Below are positions 9,797-23,628 of a DNA stretch of 64,000 bases, piece by piece. This DNA is from Alisma plantago-aquatica (Eukaryota > Streptophyta > Magnoliopsida > Alismatales > Alismataceae). Location of the stretch: contig OY856409.1 in the NCBI GenBank assembly GCA_963693085.1, forward strand, positions 1,531,330,472-1,531,394,471, given 5' to 3'. Position numbers and translations under genes: made by a program. Every line of letters starts with the position of its first letter. Within the stretch, counting starts at the first letter, position 1. The notes below the pieces were generated by a model. The model saw nothing but the letters and a program-made list of their open reading frames with translations. It searched no databases and was not told where the DNA came from.

Positions 9797-12700
9797 ATGG
9801 ATAGATCATGGATGTCCATTCCAAATTGCTGCACCCCAGAGTTTATTTTTGATCTTGATCAATTTATTAGATTTGCCAAGGAACATAGGAAACAACCTGG
9901 AGATAGGTTCTACTGTCCATGTAGGCATTGCGGTAACAACTTGAAAGTCAGCATTGGTGATAAAATCAAAAGTCATGTCATGTGCAATGGGATTGTACAA
10001 GGCTATACAAAAAGGCACTGGCATGGAGAGATTTCAAACCTGAAATCAGTGGATGTCGATAGTAGTGCTTGTGTGGAAGAAGAAATTGCCTCTGATGATG
10101 CAGATGTGAACAAACTAGTTCCAGTAGACATTATTGATGTGATGTTGGATAGTTGTGGGGTAGAGCACACCGTTCCACCTCCCATGTTTAGAAACATTGT
10201 GCATGATGCTGAGATACCATTATACACATATTGTACTAAGTTTATTAAGCTTAGCGTTGTGTTGAGATTGTATAAGCTGAAAGCTAACAATAGATGGAGC
10301 GACAAAAGTTTCATGTCATTATTGTCTTTATTGAAAGAAATTCTTCCTAAAGGAAATGAGCTGCCAATCTCAACATACAAGTTAAAGAAATTGTTGTTCC
10401 CAATGGGAATGGAGGCCAAGAAGATACACACATACCCGAATGATTGTGTATTATTTCAAAAGGACTATGTGGATTTGAAAGATTGTCCAAAATGTGGTGC
10501 AAGGTATATATTGATGACTTCGGGGGAGTCCAAAACTGGTTCTCCTGCCAAGGTGATGTGGTATCTACCTATAATATCATGGTTTCAATGCTTGTTTGCT
10601 AATCTGATAGATGCAAAGAATTTGAGGTGGCATGCAGATGTTAAGAAAAGTAATGATGGGATCCTACGACATGCGTCTGATTCCTCACAATAGAAGAAGA
10701 TTGATTTATTGTACCCTAAATTTGGTGAAGAAGTCAGAAATCTAAGACTTGGTCTTTGTACATATGGGATGAATCTGTATGAGACATTGAGTAGCCAACA
10801 TAGCACTTGGCCAGTTATGCTTGTTATATACAATCTTCCTCCCTGGTTGTGTATGAAAAATAAGTACGTTATGTTGTCGTTGTTGATATCGGGCCCTAAA
10901 CAACCTGGAAATAATATCGACATTTATCTTGAACCTCTGATTGATGACTTAAAGAAACTCTGGGGTGAAGGTGTGATGACCTATGATGCTTCACAAAGAA
11001 AGACATTTCATTTGCACGCTATGTTATTTTGCACTGTTAATGACTTTCCAGCATATGGGAATTTGTCTGGATATAGTGTCAAAGGATCTAAAGTGTGTCC
11101 TATATGTGAAGAGAAAACTGATTCAATATGACTAAACATGGTTGCAAGACTATATATCTTGGTCATTGAAGGTTTCTTCAAAAATTCCATCCATATCGTA
11201 GGTTGCGCAAAGCATTCAATAGACGAAATGAGGAACGGAGTGCACCTAAACCTATACTAGGGGAGGTTGTTTATGAAAGAGTAAAAGACTTTACCAATGA
11301 ATTTGGTAAGAGATCACAATGTACCTTGGCCATGCGGAGTGACAAATATTTATTCAAGATGAAGTCAATATTTTGGGATCTTCCTTATTGGAGTTCTTTG
11401 GCAGTCAGGCATTGTATCGATGTCATGCACATTGAGAAAAATGTATGTGATAGTGCCATTGGTACTCTGTTGAATATACCAGGTAAGAGTAAAGATGGGA
11501 TAAAATCTAGAATGGACCTACGTGAAATGGGTATAAGGACAAAATTAACATAAGTAGTTAGTAGCGATCGGAGAACATACTTACCTCCCGCTTGTTACAC
11601 ATTATCTAGAAAGGAGAAGAAAGCTTTTTGTGAATGCTTGGTAAATGTTAAGGTGCCACAGGGTTACTCATCCAACATCCGTAGATTGGTATCAATGAAA
11701 GATCTGAAGTTGATAGGTCTTAAATCTCATGATTGTCACATTCTAATGCAACAAATATTTCCTGTGGCAATTTGATTTATATTGTCGAAGGATGTAAGGT
11801 TTGCAATCACCAGACTTTATTTCTTTTTCAACATTCTGTGCAGCAAAGTTATTGACCCTAATACTCTCAATAAATTGCAAAGAGAAGTGGTTGTTACCCT
11901 ATGTCAGCTTGAGATATATTTTCCTCCTTCATTATTTGATATCATGATACATCTTGTTGTCCACTTGACTAGGGAAGTGAAAATGTCGGGAATCAGTTTT
12001 CTTGCATTGGATGTATCCCTTTGAATGATACATGAGCATTTTTAAAGGTCATGTTCAACAATATAGTCGGCCTGAAGGGAGTATTATTGAGGGTTATGTG
12101 GAGAGAGAGGTTATGGATTTTTGTAATGACTTTCTGAGTGGTAATGATGCTCCTGTTAATGACAAGAATATTGAGGAGTATTCTGGCAAAGGAATTTTGG
12201 GATCACGGATGAAAATAATCAGCCGTGAGCAGTTGGAACAAGGTCACTTGTATATTTTACACAACATCGATGAAGTGACTGTTTATATCGAGGAACATAC
12301 CAATTTCATCAGGAGACAATATCCTCAAGCCAATTCAATGTGGCTTTCTAGAGATCATAACAAGACATTTATTAAGTGGTTTGAAGATAAAGTCTTACAT
12401 CAACTATCTCAAACACCAAATAATCTTACTGAAACTATCAAATGCCTCACCTTTAAACCAAAATTGAATGTTATGTCTTATGAAGGGTTTGACATAAATG
12501 TATTCTCATATTACACAAAGCGTCAAGATGATAAGAGTGTCATCCAAAATAGCGGGGTCACCCTTCAAGCGTCTTCATTGTTTTTTGCAAGTGTAAAGGA
12601 TAAGAGTCCACATGAAGCTAAAATGTCATATTACGGTGTCAGTGAAGACATTTGGGAATTTGACTATGTAGATTTTAGAATTCCACTCTTTAAATGTAAC

Positions 12701-13045
12701 TGGGTTGATAACACCAAAGGAGTTATAGTGGATGAATTGGGTTTCACATTAGTGAACTTTAAAAAGATTGGCGAGAAGGGTGAACCATTCATATTGGCAT
12801 CACAGGCAAAACAAGTATTTTATATCGACGATCCTACAAATAATAAATGGTCGGTTGTTCTTCATGGTAAAAGATAGTTCATTGAAGATCCTATAGATGA
12901 AGAAGAGTACTATGATAAGTATGATGACTCCATTCCATTCTCAGTTGGGTTGCCAACACCACCAAATATTAAAGCTAATGATGACTTGTATGTGCGCGGA
13001 GATCACAATGAAGGAATGTTAATTGATAAAAGATCGCAATATTAG
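9797..13045 (+). pseudogene. tnp2: TNP2-type CACTA transposase (broken)
   Basis: This was the DDE-type transposase of the element. From MDRSWM the N-terminal 80 residues match the zinc-binding transposase-associated domain (motif CPCRHCGN). The Transposase_21 core follows (LRHASDSSQ, NLPPWLCMKNKY, ISGPKQPGNNIDIYL, FPAYGNLSGYS, CPICEE, DVMHIEKNVCDS), then the DUF4218-like region (YLPPACYTLS, KSHDCHILMQQ, YFPPSLFDIMIHL) and the DUF4216-like end (VDFRIPLFKCNWVD). Damage seen: TAG at 10691 where relatives have Trp; TGA at 11129 with a 1-base deletion just after; TGA near 11170; TAA at 11551; TGA at 11773; a frameshift about 11985-12000; TGA at 12026; TAG at 12875. The last frame ends at TAG 13043-13045. 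Much of the domain sequence is still readable, so decay is moderate. Domain names are from memory of the families. Confidence 0.93.
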
Positions 13046-13119
13046 AGGCATGCATGTTTATATTTTTTATATGTTTTATTATCCTCTAGTTATGTCAAAT
13101 GCTAAATGTTTGATTTCAT

Positions 13120-16100
13120 ATGGTTGACCATGATGACCGTGATGATGATTACCGTGAGGGTGAGGATATCAATGTGTCGCCTCACACTGTAAGTTTTAAA
13201 AATATATCCTATATTTCTATCTATATGTCCATTTATAGTTATATCATGTAAGTGTGTTTATTTTGTCAAATTTTAGGTTGATGATGTACCCCCTGAAGAA
13301 CTTGGGGCACTTGATAAGAAGCAAAAAAAAATTGAAAAAGTGAGGGGCATCACTATGATGAACAAGTTACTACAACAAAGGGGCAATGGACCCAAATTGG
13401 CTATGGATTTTGATCATGCAGGAAATCCAGTTGGAGTGAATCGCAAATCGTTTATTTCATATCTTGGGTTTCTTACTTGTAGCCATTATAGTCCTAATAT
13501 AGAATCTTGGCATAAAGTTCCTAAGGGGAAGAAAGACTTAGTATGGAAAGAACTATGCATGAGTTATTATTATTTGTAATTCTATTTTGTAGATTACTAA
13601 TTTTTAGGATACTAGTTAACAGCATTTCTCTTTTGCAGAGTATATTTGAACTGGATGAAAAGTTGCATCGTAAATGTGTGATGCAACGTTGTGGGAGGGT
13701 CCTAAGGAACTATAGTACAAATTTCACCCAAGATTACATACGAGATGCTGAGAAGAGGAAGAAGTCAACCACTGAGCAATGGAACTACCTAGACCCCAAT
13801 GACTGGGAGGAGTATGTTACCAAAAGAAAATTGATGAATTCAAGGTATTAAGTGCCACTCCTAATTTAATTAATATATGTTCTTATGTATTCACCTTTTC
13901 AAGATTAACCTTTAGTGTTGCTAAATAAATCAATGTGCTTACTAACAAGGCTATCAGCGATGTTCAAAGAGAAAGGCGTGCACTGAATGTGCATGACCAC
14001 ACGATGGGTCCAAAAGGTAATGCAGGCGTTCACCAAAGACTACAGGCTGAGTCTACTTCTCAGTCTACTGAGCGGAGTCCTCTACTATTGCTCCCGCACC
14101 TCTGCCTCACCATGCTATGTGGATAGCTGGGAGGCAAAACAAGAAAGGAGATATAACCAAGCCCGCAACTGCTGAGGCAGCTGCAAAAATGGTAAAATTC
14201 AACTCTTAGAGAAATCGATATTAATTATTGTTATGTTTACTTACCAATTTCTATTGATGGTGATTAGAGGGAGCTTCACGAGCAGAGGAAGCAAGGCAAG
14301 TTCATCCCTGAGGGCACAAGGGATGAATTGACAGTTGCTCTTAGTAACCCAGAGCATCCTGGATGTGTTAAGGGTATAGGCATTGGTGTGGGCATAGAAG
14401 CGTTCTTTGGGCCATCACAACGCAAATCTATCCCAAAAGCGGGATTTTCACAAGCTGAGGTAACATATTCTTTTTATTAGAATATTATTGCGAAAGGGAA
14501 TTCAATAATCAGAAGCTAGAATTTCTTTTATCCATGTATAGTTAGATGAGTTAATTAATAGGAGAGTTAAGGAAGCACTTGATAAGAGACTCCATGAAGC
14601 AATTAGCAAGTGGAAGGCGTCTCAGACTACCACTCAGACAGTACTTGTGGCGTGCTGCTCTTCTCCTACTACAGAGGTTGGGAGAAATCCTATAGACCCA
14701 CCACCTAGAACGTCCGTTGTAAGTATTTTTATGACATAGTAGCTAGTCTTTTGAAGTTGATATGATTATGTATATATGTATATAACATTCTTTATGTAAA
14801 TTTGTAGGGGTTGAAGCCATGTCGTCTAAAAAGCAAAGATTTTATTGTTGCAGAGGTTGGGGCTTACCCACCCCTCCAGGGGACACGTTTCATGGGACTC
14901 CAGTACCAGATGGTGCAGTTCGTGTGAGTCTGATACATGTACTCCCCAATTGAAGGGATCATCCATTGCCCTATGCCCACCCACATTCTAAAACGCTTGG
15001 TGAAGCAGAAGGCGGAGTGATATTATGGCCCAACATGGATGTTGTCTATACTGATATTGTATGGTAAATTTACATTATGTTAATTTATTAGTGTGTGTAT
15101 ATATGAGTCAATTGATCTGAAATTATATATACAGGTCAAAAGGAAGAAACCTGCTACATCTCGACCTCCACCTCCACCTCCACCTCTTGAAGTACCTAGT
15201 TGGCTTCTGAGGGACCTATATACCTCGTTAGGTCCTAATTGTAAGGGTATGGCAGTATGGCTAGGCGAACATAACCCAAATTGTCCTGTAAAAGTTTCCA
15301 TTTTAGTGGATGTTGTAGGTGAATCATAAGATAAAAATATATTTATACAAGATATTTTAGAGTTGTTTCATTATGATTGTTGAATGCATCTATGATAGAG
15401 CTATGGATATGGTGAGATCTTGTTTATACATCCATATACCTTGTTTTATATACGGTGATCTGGTTTCTTATATATTAATGCATACGTAATACATGTTTTG
15501 CAGCCACTTACACACGATCTGTAAAGATTTTTTATTTTCACATGTGGGATTTCTAGTTCCATCTTTGATCAGTCTCGTAGATAAAGATCATTCATCAGTT
15601 ACCTCATACTGCTTTGTCGCTTTTAACTATTTTGGTACAAAAAAGAAGTTGGTGATAATATCTCCATTCAATGTTGAGTAAGTTTACTTTGCTTATAATT
15701 TGGACTTAAGAAAATTACATTTTTATTGTGAATTTTGAGTTATTAATTTTTAACTTTCTTACCTCTAATGGTAGCCATTGGGAGTTACTGGTTATTGTCC
15801 CCAAGACGTTCATTGTTTATAATCTAGATCCTGCGGGGAAGGAATTGGACACATTATATGGAAACCCAATGAAAAAGTCATTATTCACGTGAGAAATATT
15901 TCATATGTTTATATATGTTAATATCTATTATTACATTACTGTTTAACTATGAAATTTAATGTGTTACATTAACATGTAGAGCTTTAAGAGAGTTCAAAAA
16001 AGCTGGAGGAAACATCTCCAAGAAAAAAAACAGTTACTAATTTGGGAGAATGCGAAAGTAATTTCCTGACTCCGATGTATATATTATTTATGTGAATTGT

Positions 16101-16515
16101 GCTTGTTTGTATTTTTGAACATTTTGTATGTTTCAATTTATAGTGTGCTAAACAAGACAACGGCTGGGCATGTGCATACTATGTGATGCGATATATGGAT
16201 CTAATTATCAAATATGTTGTAATGGAAATTGATACCATACAACATGTATTATATATAGTCTCATTAGATAATATAAAATATATCAAACTTATTATATATT
16301 ATTAATTATATATATACGTCATTCTCTTTGTTGGAGTTTAAAACTAGTGACTTAACTACAGGTGAAAAGTTATTAAATATACATACTCCCTATACGATGG
16401 AAGATTAGATGATATAAGAGAACAATGGGCAAAAGTCTTACAAGTAGTGGGAATTTTTTATTATGATTGGAATATTGATGACGATAATGATGATGATGAT
16501 AATAATAAAGAATGA
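13120..16515 (+). pseudogene. CACTA second gene: Transposase_24 region fused to C48 Ulp1-like protease (broken)
   Basis: A multi-exon gene downstream of TNP2. Exons supported by GT/AG borders include 13120-13188, 13277-about 13575, 13639-13844, 14268-14459 and 14542-14718, followed by pieces around 14809-15060 and 15135-15329. The first half resembles the plant Ptta/En-Spm Transposase_24 family (motifs GNPVGVNRKSFISYLG, WNYLDPNDWEEYV, PEHPGCVKGIGIGVG). A proline-rich stretch follows. The 3' part is a C48 cysteine-protease fold: HWELLVIVPK with its His at 15776-15778 (exon 15775-15888), an Asp region IYNLDP-like, then QDNGWACAYYVMRYM from 16144, where the Cys is the expected nucleophile. The final coding piece ends in an acidic tail at TGA 16513-16515. 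An A-run near 16020 throws the frame to a stop, so the protease is interrupted. Such proteases deconjugate SUMO in their host relatives; their role in transposons is not established. Confidence 0.82.
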
Positions 16516-16883
16516 TATTTCTAAACTTTATTCTCATAATTATTTTTGTATTTGATGACATGTGAAACTTTAATATATATATGTCTGAATGCATTTTTTT
16601 GATTTGTCATATGTGTGAATGTGAAGATGAATACATGAATATTTCTACATGTGTCTAAATGTGAAAAGAGATGAAATGAATGGAACTGTAGGTTGCTAAA
16701 TGTGTGTGAAAATGGAAGAAATTTGAAATGGAACTACTGGTTTCTACATGTGTGTGATGAAAAATAATATGAATTAAATGTGCTTATACATGTGTGTGAA
16801 TCACATGATCATAAATTGTTGTCTATCCTTAATAATTTTGCAGGTTTGTGGCATGTTGTTGGCTGAAATCAAAGGGTGTTGTA

Positions 16884-16913
16884 AACCTACAGTTCAAAAC
16901 TGAACTGCAGGTT
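16884..16913. repeat. Short hairpin near CACTA right end
   Basis: Two 13-base arms with one mismatch (AACCTACAGTTCA and TGAACTGCAGGTT) around a four-base loop, just before the right subterminal array. Confidence 0.75.
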
Positions 16914-16969
16914 TTGCATCCTGCTGACCATCCGAACAACAGGCCTGCAAACTGATAAGAAAAAAAAAT

Positions 16970-17337
16970 CAGAACATAGGCGTCGTTTATTAGTATAAAA
17001 CCGACAACAAAACCTTACTGCGTCGGTTATTAGTATAACATCGACATTTTTATCCCTTTCTGGGGGCTGATTTTTTTTATCTGGGATGGGGTATGATGTC
17101 GGTTATTAGTATAAAGCCGACGTCTTTTAGCAGTGGTATAGTGTCGGTTGTCGATATAAATTGACGCCTATGGTGCCCTTGCTGGCGTGTTTTATTGGTG
17201 GCGGAAAGGGTTATGATGACGGATATGAAACCAACACTGAAAGTGTATACTTTTAGCGGCGCCCACTTGGGTGTCACTTGGAAACTGACGCCAAAAGGCT
17301 TATATAACCGACACTAAAGGATATTTTTGTACTAGTG
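16970..17337 (+). repeat. Right terminus and subterminal repeats of the CACTA element
   Basis: Hairpin units such as GTCGGTTATTAGTATAAA followed by GCCGAC recur at about 16980, 17024, 17098 and 17142. Degenerate units follow to 17316, then the terminal GTACTAGTG. These mirror the left-end array. The right-end units are more uniform, sharing the loop ATTAGTATAA. Confidence 0.88.
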
Positions 17338-18590
17338 ATAATTTGATATTATTAAGCTATAATAGGTTTTTAATATTCAAAATAGGCTTAAACACTCATC
17401 TTTACACAAAATATTATCCACAAATTCCTTCTACTATTGCTAATACAAGAACTTTAACCCAACCTATGTCAACATCATCATGTTCCTCCTCATCCACTTC
17501 ATCTAGGATACTACTCATAACAGGTAGAGAGAAGAGAAAGAATTCATATTCTAGGAGTTTGTCAGAAGTAAATCATAATAAATTCAGATATCATGATGAG
17601 TAACATGATAATTAACAAATAAACTCTAAATTTTTATTCAAATTCACCGTCAAAAGCAAGTTAAAGCACCAAAACATCAAAATCCTAGCTCTCTCGTCTA
17701 TAAATTGTAATTTCTCTCATCTCCTTCACAATCTCGAGTTGTATAGGTGACATGGATATTTGAGTTTCCTCATTCCATGTTAGGGTTTTATATACCATTT
17801 AAGGTTCCAGTTAAATTTATATTTGAGTCCTTTGATATATTTTCTAATATAAAGATAAAAAAGTATTGGTTCATTTTTTCATCCTGAAAGTTAGCCGCTC
17901 ATTTGTTCTTTAGTCATTGAGAACGTTATGGATGTTGGTTTTTGTTAAGGGCACATCATGTGACCACAAGGCCTGTCGAGTGTGGCCCAATCCGACTACA
18001 GACTGATGCTCATCCTATTAACATCTAATATGAAGCCAAGACCCCACTCATCCTAAAATAAACCGAGACTCGACAAAATCTAAAAGTAAAACAATATAAA
18101 AGGTAACTCAAAGTGAAGATTAAAAACTTTAAAATGTCATATATTTAGTTATTTTAATATAAAATGGTTACATAAATGAAATGTATAAAATTGAACAGCA
18201 TAATGCTACAATTTTAAATTATCGTTGTAATGGCTGGAGAAAAAGTAAGCTGTCGTGAGGTAGTTGCCGTCAGGTAAAAAGCTAACGGCTTGATTTTTTA
18301 GGACCTGGAAAAAAATGGTGGGGTGGGGGTGAAATAATTGGGAGAAAAGTGGTTTTGGGGAAAAAGACTATCTCCTCCAATGGACGTGGGTGTGTCCGTA
18401 GGGTGTGGGGATTGCTAACTAATTTGGGTGTATTTTATATACAGGGTATGTGTACTGAGTTTGTGATCTAAATTCAGACTGCATTGTCTTTACGACATAA
18501 AACAAACTGTACAACTGAAAATATAGAATAAATATGACCCTATTTTGGATGCCAAAAGCTGACTACACAGTTTTTTTAATAAAATTTATA
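17338..18590. other. AT-rich spacer, no gene seen
   Basis: Flanking sequence right of the CACTA element. I see no conserved coding frame, RNA gene or repeat border. A G-rich patch at about 18300-18400 is not interpretable. Confidence 0.55.
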
Positions 18591-18599
18591 TGATCAGAA

Positions 18600-19600
<1,001 letters not shown>

Positions 19601-20912
19601 GTTTGCTATCTGAAATAAGATTTTTTTTGTCTTTATACATACATAGCAACAAAATAAAGGCGAAACATGTTATTTCCTTTTTGTTGTTGTGTATATGTGG
19701 GGACAAAAATAATCTCATTTCTGTTCATGTAGCATTATTCTAATGATATTCACATTAATTTTCATAATCCGATGTAACTGCGGTATGGATTATCTGCGTA
19801 TAAACAAAAGCGTAGGAAAAAGAAGAAAGAGGTACCCAATGTGTAATGAGTGTTTTGACGAAACAAATGTCGTTATATTCTTGTAAAATAAATTCAAACT
19901 AGACTAATGTCGATATATTTGTGAAAATTTATACGGAAGATAAAAATGAATGTTGCATTTAGGGATGATACTCATTTTTTAAATAACACATTAACTAAAA
20001 AATGAGTACTACATGTCTTTTTTACGTACTTTTGACGTCAGTGTATTTTTCAATAAGTATTAAAATGAGTACTTTAATATTTTTTTGAGACAATATTCAT
20101 TTTATGAGTAGCACACTAGCTCAAGAATAAGTATTGGGTGTCATTATTTTGGTATATCATTCATTTTTTATTTAAACATTATTTATATAATTATGTGATG
20201 TCTATATCCTATACATATTGAAATATATAAAATATTGTTTTTTGGTCGGCCATATTGTATCTTTTTATAAAATAAAAAATATTATTTATATGGAACCTCT
20301 ACACTACATACTTGTACCACATTCCTACAAGTAATGCGAGTACATGTATTGTGTGGGTCTATATTTTTGTTACGCAGGTCTAGGATAGAATCCAATCCCA
20401 TTGAATTAAAATGTGTGGGCATGGATCACTGCATGAGAATATAACATGAATTTGGCATGTGTATTGACTAAATATCAACTTGGCCTACCTTGCGTTTATT
20501 AACGTTCACGATGTGAGTGCAGAATGATTGATGCTGAAACGACCATGCGACTTGTTAGATGTCACTGCCAATAGAGAGGGGTGTTTCTATGTAACTGGGT
20601 TTTGGCTGTCCGATTTATAACCTTTTAAGTGAGCGGTTGGTTTCTGTACCTTTATAGTTGCAATTCCTCAACGAACTTAGGAGAAAGATGAATGTCTCCA
20701 CCTCGAGACAAATCACAGCATGGCTATGTATGTTTAAGTCTCTCTAAGTTTTAGACTTTATCTCTCTTTCATATATAAGATCCATAAGACTCTTCTGCAT
20801 CTTGGGTTTTTAGCCTAAGACTTTTGGGAAACAAGTGTATTCTGTAATGCTTTCTTTCGAATCTGCATGTGAATATTTCCAATTCCATTTCTAATTTTCT
20901 CTCCTCAGCATG
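19601..20912. other. AT-rich spacer, no gene seen
   Basis: No supported gene. Runs of A/T and scattered stops in all frames. A few ATGAGTA/TTTTTTGA words recur around 19980-20170 but do not form a clear repeat. Confidence 0.5.
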
Positions 20913-21245
20913 TTAGTTGGTGATTGATCCTTCCTTGATGCATTCCTTTCCAAGATGAGCCATGGCCACCCTTATATTCCATAGGATTGGGTCTTCTTCT
21001 CTCCCTAACAACACACTAGTCGGATAGCCTGCCTTCACCATGGTAGCTATCTTGGCATATTTATTCAATCCTTCCACAAGAGCTTGGTACTCACCATTGG
21101 GTGTGAAGGCTTTGACTTCCAGGCATGCCTTGTTCTTTGGGACATTATTAATGTCTACTAGGTCTCTTCCTTCATCCTCAGCATCTGAATAACTAACCTC
21201 AAAAACCTTCCAAACCCACTTCCTCCTCGAGTACCTGGCTTCCAC
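20913..21245 (-). CDS. Unrecognised 110-aa reading frame
   Basis: An open frame on the minus strand with ordinary, mixed amino-acid composition, unlike the low-complexity frames around it. It is acidic in the first third (SYSDAEDEGRD) and mixed hydrophobic/charged afterwards (EYQALVEGLNKYAK, TSVLLGREEDP). I recognise no domain. The EYQALVEGL piece is faintly like retroelement RNase H (EYEAL-type) but the flanking residues do not follow. The surrounding 300 bases give no clear exon partners. It may be a gene fragment, a retroelement scrap or chance. Confidence 0.25.
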   Translation of the reverse strand: MEARYSRRKWVWKVFEVSYSDAEDEGRDLVDINNVPKNKACLEVKAFTPNGEYQALVEGLNKYAKIATMVKAGYPTSVLLGREEDPILWNIRVAMAHLGKECIKEGSITN

Positions 21246-21249
21246 ACCA

Positions 21250-23628
21250 GACTAGGTATGCAAATATCTTCTACACAGATTAGGGCTTGATAATAGTCCC
21301 TTTCCATTGGGAGGTGAGGAAGGGAGAGGGAGGTGTCATGGCGTAAAAGATCAACCTACTCTACTTGAACCCCTATTTTTGCAATCCTACTTCCCCATCC
21401 TCAGATGTTACACTCCATTTCCTCCTTTCTCCCACCACTACTTTGGCCAACCCACTTATAGCCCTTTATGCATTAGTGCTTGATGTGATTGGCAGGTTTA
21501 ATCGGCTAACTCATGTATCCTCACTACAAGATGTAGCATGTAGTTCCAAAGCCTAAATAAGAACTAATCCTCAATTAGGTATGTTATTTGTCCTAGCACA
21601 TCTCATGGATCTTAAACCCACCCACCTCATTTCCTTAATCGACAAGTCCATCAACATTATCGTTCATCGGTATTACATGCCTCTTTTGTTTGAATTTGAA
21701 TACTATTACACACTCTTTTGAATCTTGTTATACAATATTAAAATACCATATCGTGATATGTAACATACTAAACCAACATTGCAATTGACTTTGTGTGAGA
21801 TTGGTCATCGTGTTTGTCAACTATGATTAGAATAGGTGTTACAATGAACCATTAGTATATGATATGTTGCAACATTATTTGCTGATACACCAGGATACTA
21901 TTTCCATTATAGAATGTGATGATGAAGGTGATGCTTTGTAATTGAGATTTAGTGTGTTCTTAATGAAGCATTCTTAATGATGCTATGCACCATTTCTGAT
22001 TTTAAGTATGTTATCAATCCTGATGGACACTTCTAGAAATAATGGTTTATTCAAAGTGTAATACTAGTCTATCTTGTTGTGCATCAATAATTTTTATGAG
22101 ATGTCCCTTATCCAATGTCACATCATTAAGATCCACAATTATTGAAATCAGATTTGCAAGTACCTATAAAATTAACCTTATTTTAAAAGTGGTGCCATTG
22201 TTACATATTGTAACAAGATGCAAACTTATAAGTAGTTTAACCATCTATATGTCAACCAAGATATGACATATGATGATTGCTCATAAATATTTACATCTGG
22301 ATTCATCATCTTCTACAATGTGTCCTTTGTTGGTCAATCAGTGGGCTACATCTTCTAACTAGTATTCCTCAAGCCGTCAATACTTATTCCCAAGTTTCTT
22401 GAATAGTAGTTATCCAATTCCCTTATTATTCATATCTAATTTTATTATCTCAATACTCATATGCGTATTTAATTTTCAAATATTAGTTCTCTCAGTAATT
22501 GGATGTCGGTTCAATGTATACTTGAATAACGATACATCTAATATTTTATTATTTTTTATGCCAATGATCAAAGAATGCCCATTAATTCAATATTGAGCCC
22601 ATGAAGAATAATCTAGAGGATGAACTAAAGATAACTTTACATTGTGAAACAAAATAGTAGCGACAACTAATCTTAATTTTTAAAATTTGGTGCAAGATCA
22701 TAAAATGCTAAAGACAATTGATTGTAATTTTTAGCAATCACTACGCAACATATGCACACTAACAACAATTTATTGTAATTTTTCAAGAAAATTAACTTGT
22801 CAAAGGTCTCATGATATAAAAGAAAATCATGTTCTAGTCAAGTCAGACTTTTCCCCATTCTAAAAGTTCAAAAAGTAATCATTCAACACGAGCAACAACT
22901 AATTCAAAAAATACTCCTAACTTGATTAAAAAATACCTCAAGTAATATAGAAAAATAACCCTAGGGCACAACATGTATCCTAGTTACTACATAGTTGAAT
23001 TATAGGTACAACCGGATTGAATTCCAACTATGACTTAAATGAATCCTAGGTACTACATGTTTGAATATTGATTCTTTAAGATATTGAACCATAATTACAA
23101 CATGATCTAACTTATTATCATTACGGTAGAATCTAGTTAGTACATGTTTGAATCCTAGTTAATATTAAAAACCTTCTTGAAACCACAAAATTTTCTAATG
23201 TTATAATAAATCAAATATACTTACCATTACAACTTCAATCACGTCTTGAATCCTTGCTAAGATAAGCATTTTTAAATCAACTACTCACATCATATACAAG
23301 AATATTTATAAAGTTAAAATATTCACAATGAACTATGGGTCAATATTAGAGGCATTTTGACACTATAATGTATAAATGAGTTCTTTAGGTTGTTATGCCC
23401 AAAAAAAATCAGTTATGAGATGAACCTCGTCTAGAACTCCCTTTGAATGTTGTAGTGGGAAATTTCTTGAAATATTCCTGTAGAATGTGCCCACTCCACT
23501 TTTTCATCATCAACATCAAAAACAAAGTGTAGTGATTGGCATCACGATGAATTAAACAACCAAAACCTCCCAATACCAACCATACAAGTTAGAGGTATCC
23601 TTGGTCATCACCATGTAATTCTCATGTC
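21250..23628. other. AT-rich spacer, no gene seen
   Basis: No conserved coding frame, RNA gene or repeat with defined borders. The stretch about 22660-23170 repeats the words CTAGTTACTACAT and TTTGAAT irregularly. Confidence 0.5.

Larger units (their letters stand above)
7290..17337 (+). mobile_element. CACTA (En/Spm) DNA transposon, 10 kb, coding genes broken
   Basis: The element is bounded by CACTAGTACAG at 7290-7300 and the inverse GTACTAGTG ending at 17337. Subterminal arrays of GTCGGTT/AACCGAC hairpins lie inside both ends. It contains a TNP2-type transposase gene followed in the same direction by a second gene with Transposase_24 and C48 protease homology, the usual order for plant CACTA elements. 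Both genes carry stops and frameshifts, so it should not be autonomous. Flanking bases read ATAA on both sides (7286-7289 and 17338-17341). CACTA elements normally make 3-bp duplications, and the strict trimers here are TAA and ATA, so the true duplication is uncertain. Confidence 0.93.
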
